A stretch of DNA of 64,000 nucleotides, from assembly GCF_030036535.1 (NCBI RefSeq), contig NZ_CP080388.1:1054001-1118000 (forward strand), written 5' to 3'. The notes beneath the pieces were generated by a model. The model was given only the letters and a program-made list of their open reading frames with translations, did not search any database and had not been told where the DNA came from. The stretch's first letter is position 1; the number at the start of each line of letters is the position of its first letter. This DNA is from Agrobacterium cucumeris (GTDB taxonomy: Bacteria > Pseudomonadota > Alphaproteobacteria > Rhizobiales > Rhizobiaceae). Below are positions 63,935-64,000 of the stretch, in pieces. Position numbers and translations under genes: made by a program.

Positions 63935-64000
63935 GTTTGTCCCCTATCGTTGACCAAACATTAGTGAAGCTTTCATCGCTTGCCTAAGACCGATTTTTTT

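Noticed and set aside
1..64000. CRISPR arrays, rRNA genes, replication origin, conjugation or T-DNA genes
   Set aside because: No regularly spaced repeats, rRNA motifs, repABC/oriT-like genes or border repeats were seen in the window.

Overview
The window looks like a chromosome segment (probably a secondary chromosome or similar replicon) of an Agrobacterium/Rhizobium-type alphaproteobacterium. That is an inference from the high GC, the dense operons of ABC transporters with sugar and acid catabolism genes, the LacI/GntR/TetR/AraC regulators and the overall family composition. No rRNA, CRISPR array, replication origin or plasmid-transfer gene was seen.

Layout. (1) 0-8.3 kb: a sugar-type catabolic locus with a LacI regulator facing an ABC importer (binding protein, permease, single-domain ATPase), three TIM-barrel isomerase/epimerases and a Gfo/Idh/MocA dehydrogenase. 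(2) 8.5-10.2 kb: an agmatine-deiminase-type enzyme with a Tat signal, and a small hypothetical gene. (3) 10.2-27.2 kb: an accessory region carrying a dead IS6-type fragment, a VOC/AraC pair, an AaeXAB-like efflux operon, an ECF sigma/anti-sigma pair facing a DUF4394 protein, fragments of a fasciclin gene and of a second anti-sigma gene, DoxX and alpha/beta-hydrolase genes, and a TetR/TonB-receptor/binding-protein/siderophore-interacting-protein locus. It ends in a dead IS5-type element that abuts a truncated integrase beside tRNA-Ser(CGA). This looks like the scar of one or more integrated elements.

(4) 27.4-38.8 kb: a large catabolic locus. A dipeptide-type ABC importer plus a DHDPS-family aldolase/dehydratase is divergent from a BNR/sialidase-like enzyme, a catabolic PdxA and an iron alcohol dehydrogenase. 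A DUF1537 acid-sugar kinase and a FadR-type regulator converge on these. PdxA plus DUF1537 points to four-carbon acid-sugar phosphates. (5) 39-51 kb: the most unusual part. It holds a fused ATP-grasp/NodB-type deacetylase, a YciA-like thioesterase, an SbmA/YddA-type ABC protein whose ATPase motifs are all degenerate, and a three-gene set of transglutaminase-DUF2126, circularly permuted ATP-grasp-alpha-E, and a second transglutaminase.

(6) 51-58 kb: a TadG-like von Willebrand protein, an ABC-F protein, a D-2-hydroxyacid dehydrogenase next to an FMN L-hydroxyacid dehydrogenase, a small membrane protein, and a MarR-GNAT fusion with a strong palindromic operator. (7) 58-64 kb: a reverse-strand operon of SDR, a polar amino-acid-type ABC importer (two permeases, ATPase, binding protein), an RraA-family protein and an L-idonate-5-dehydrogenase-like zinc enzyme. 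Its promoter lies at the right edge of the window.

All assignments come from reading motifs and gene order by eye; no database search was run.
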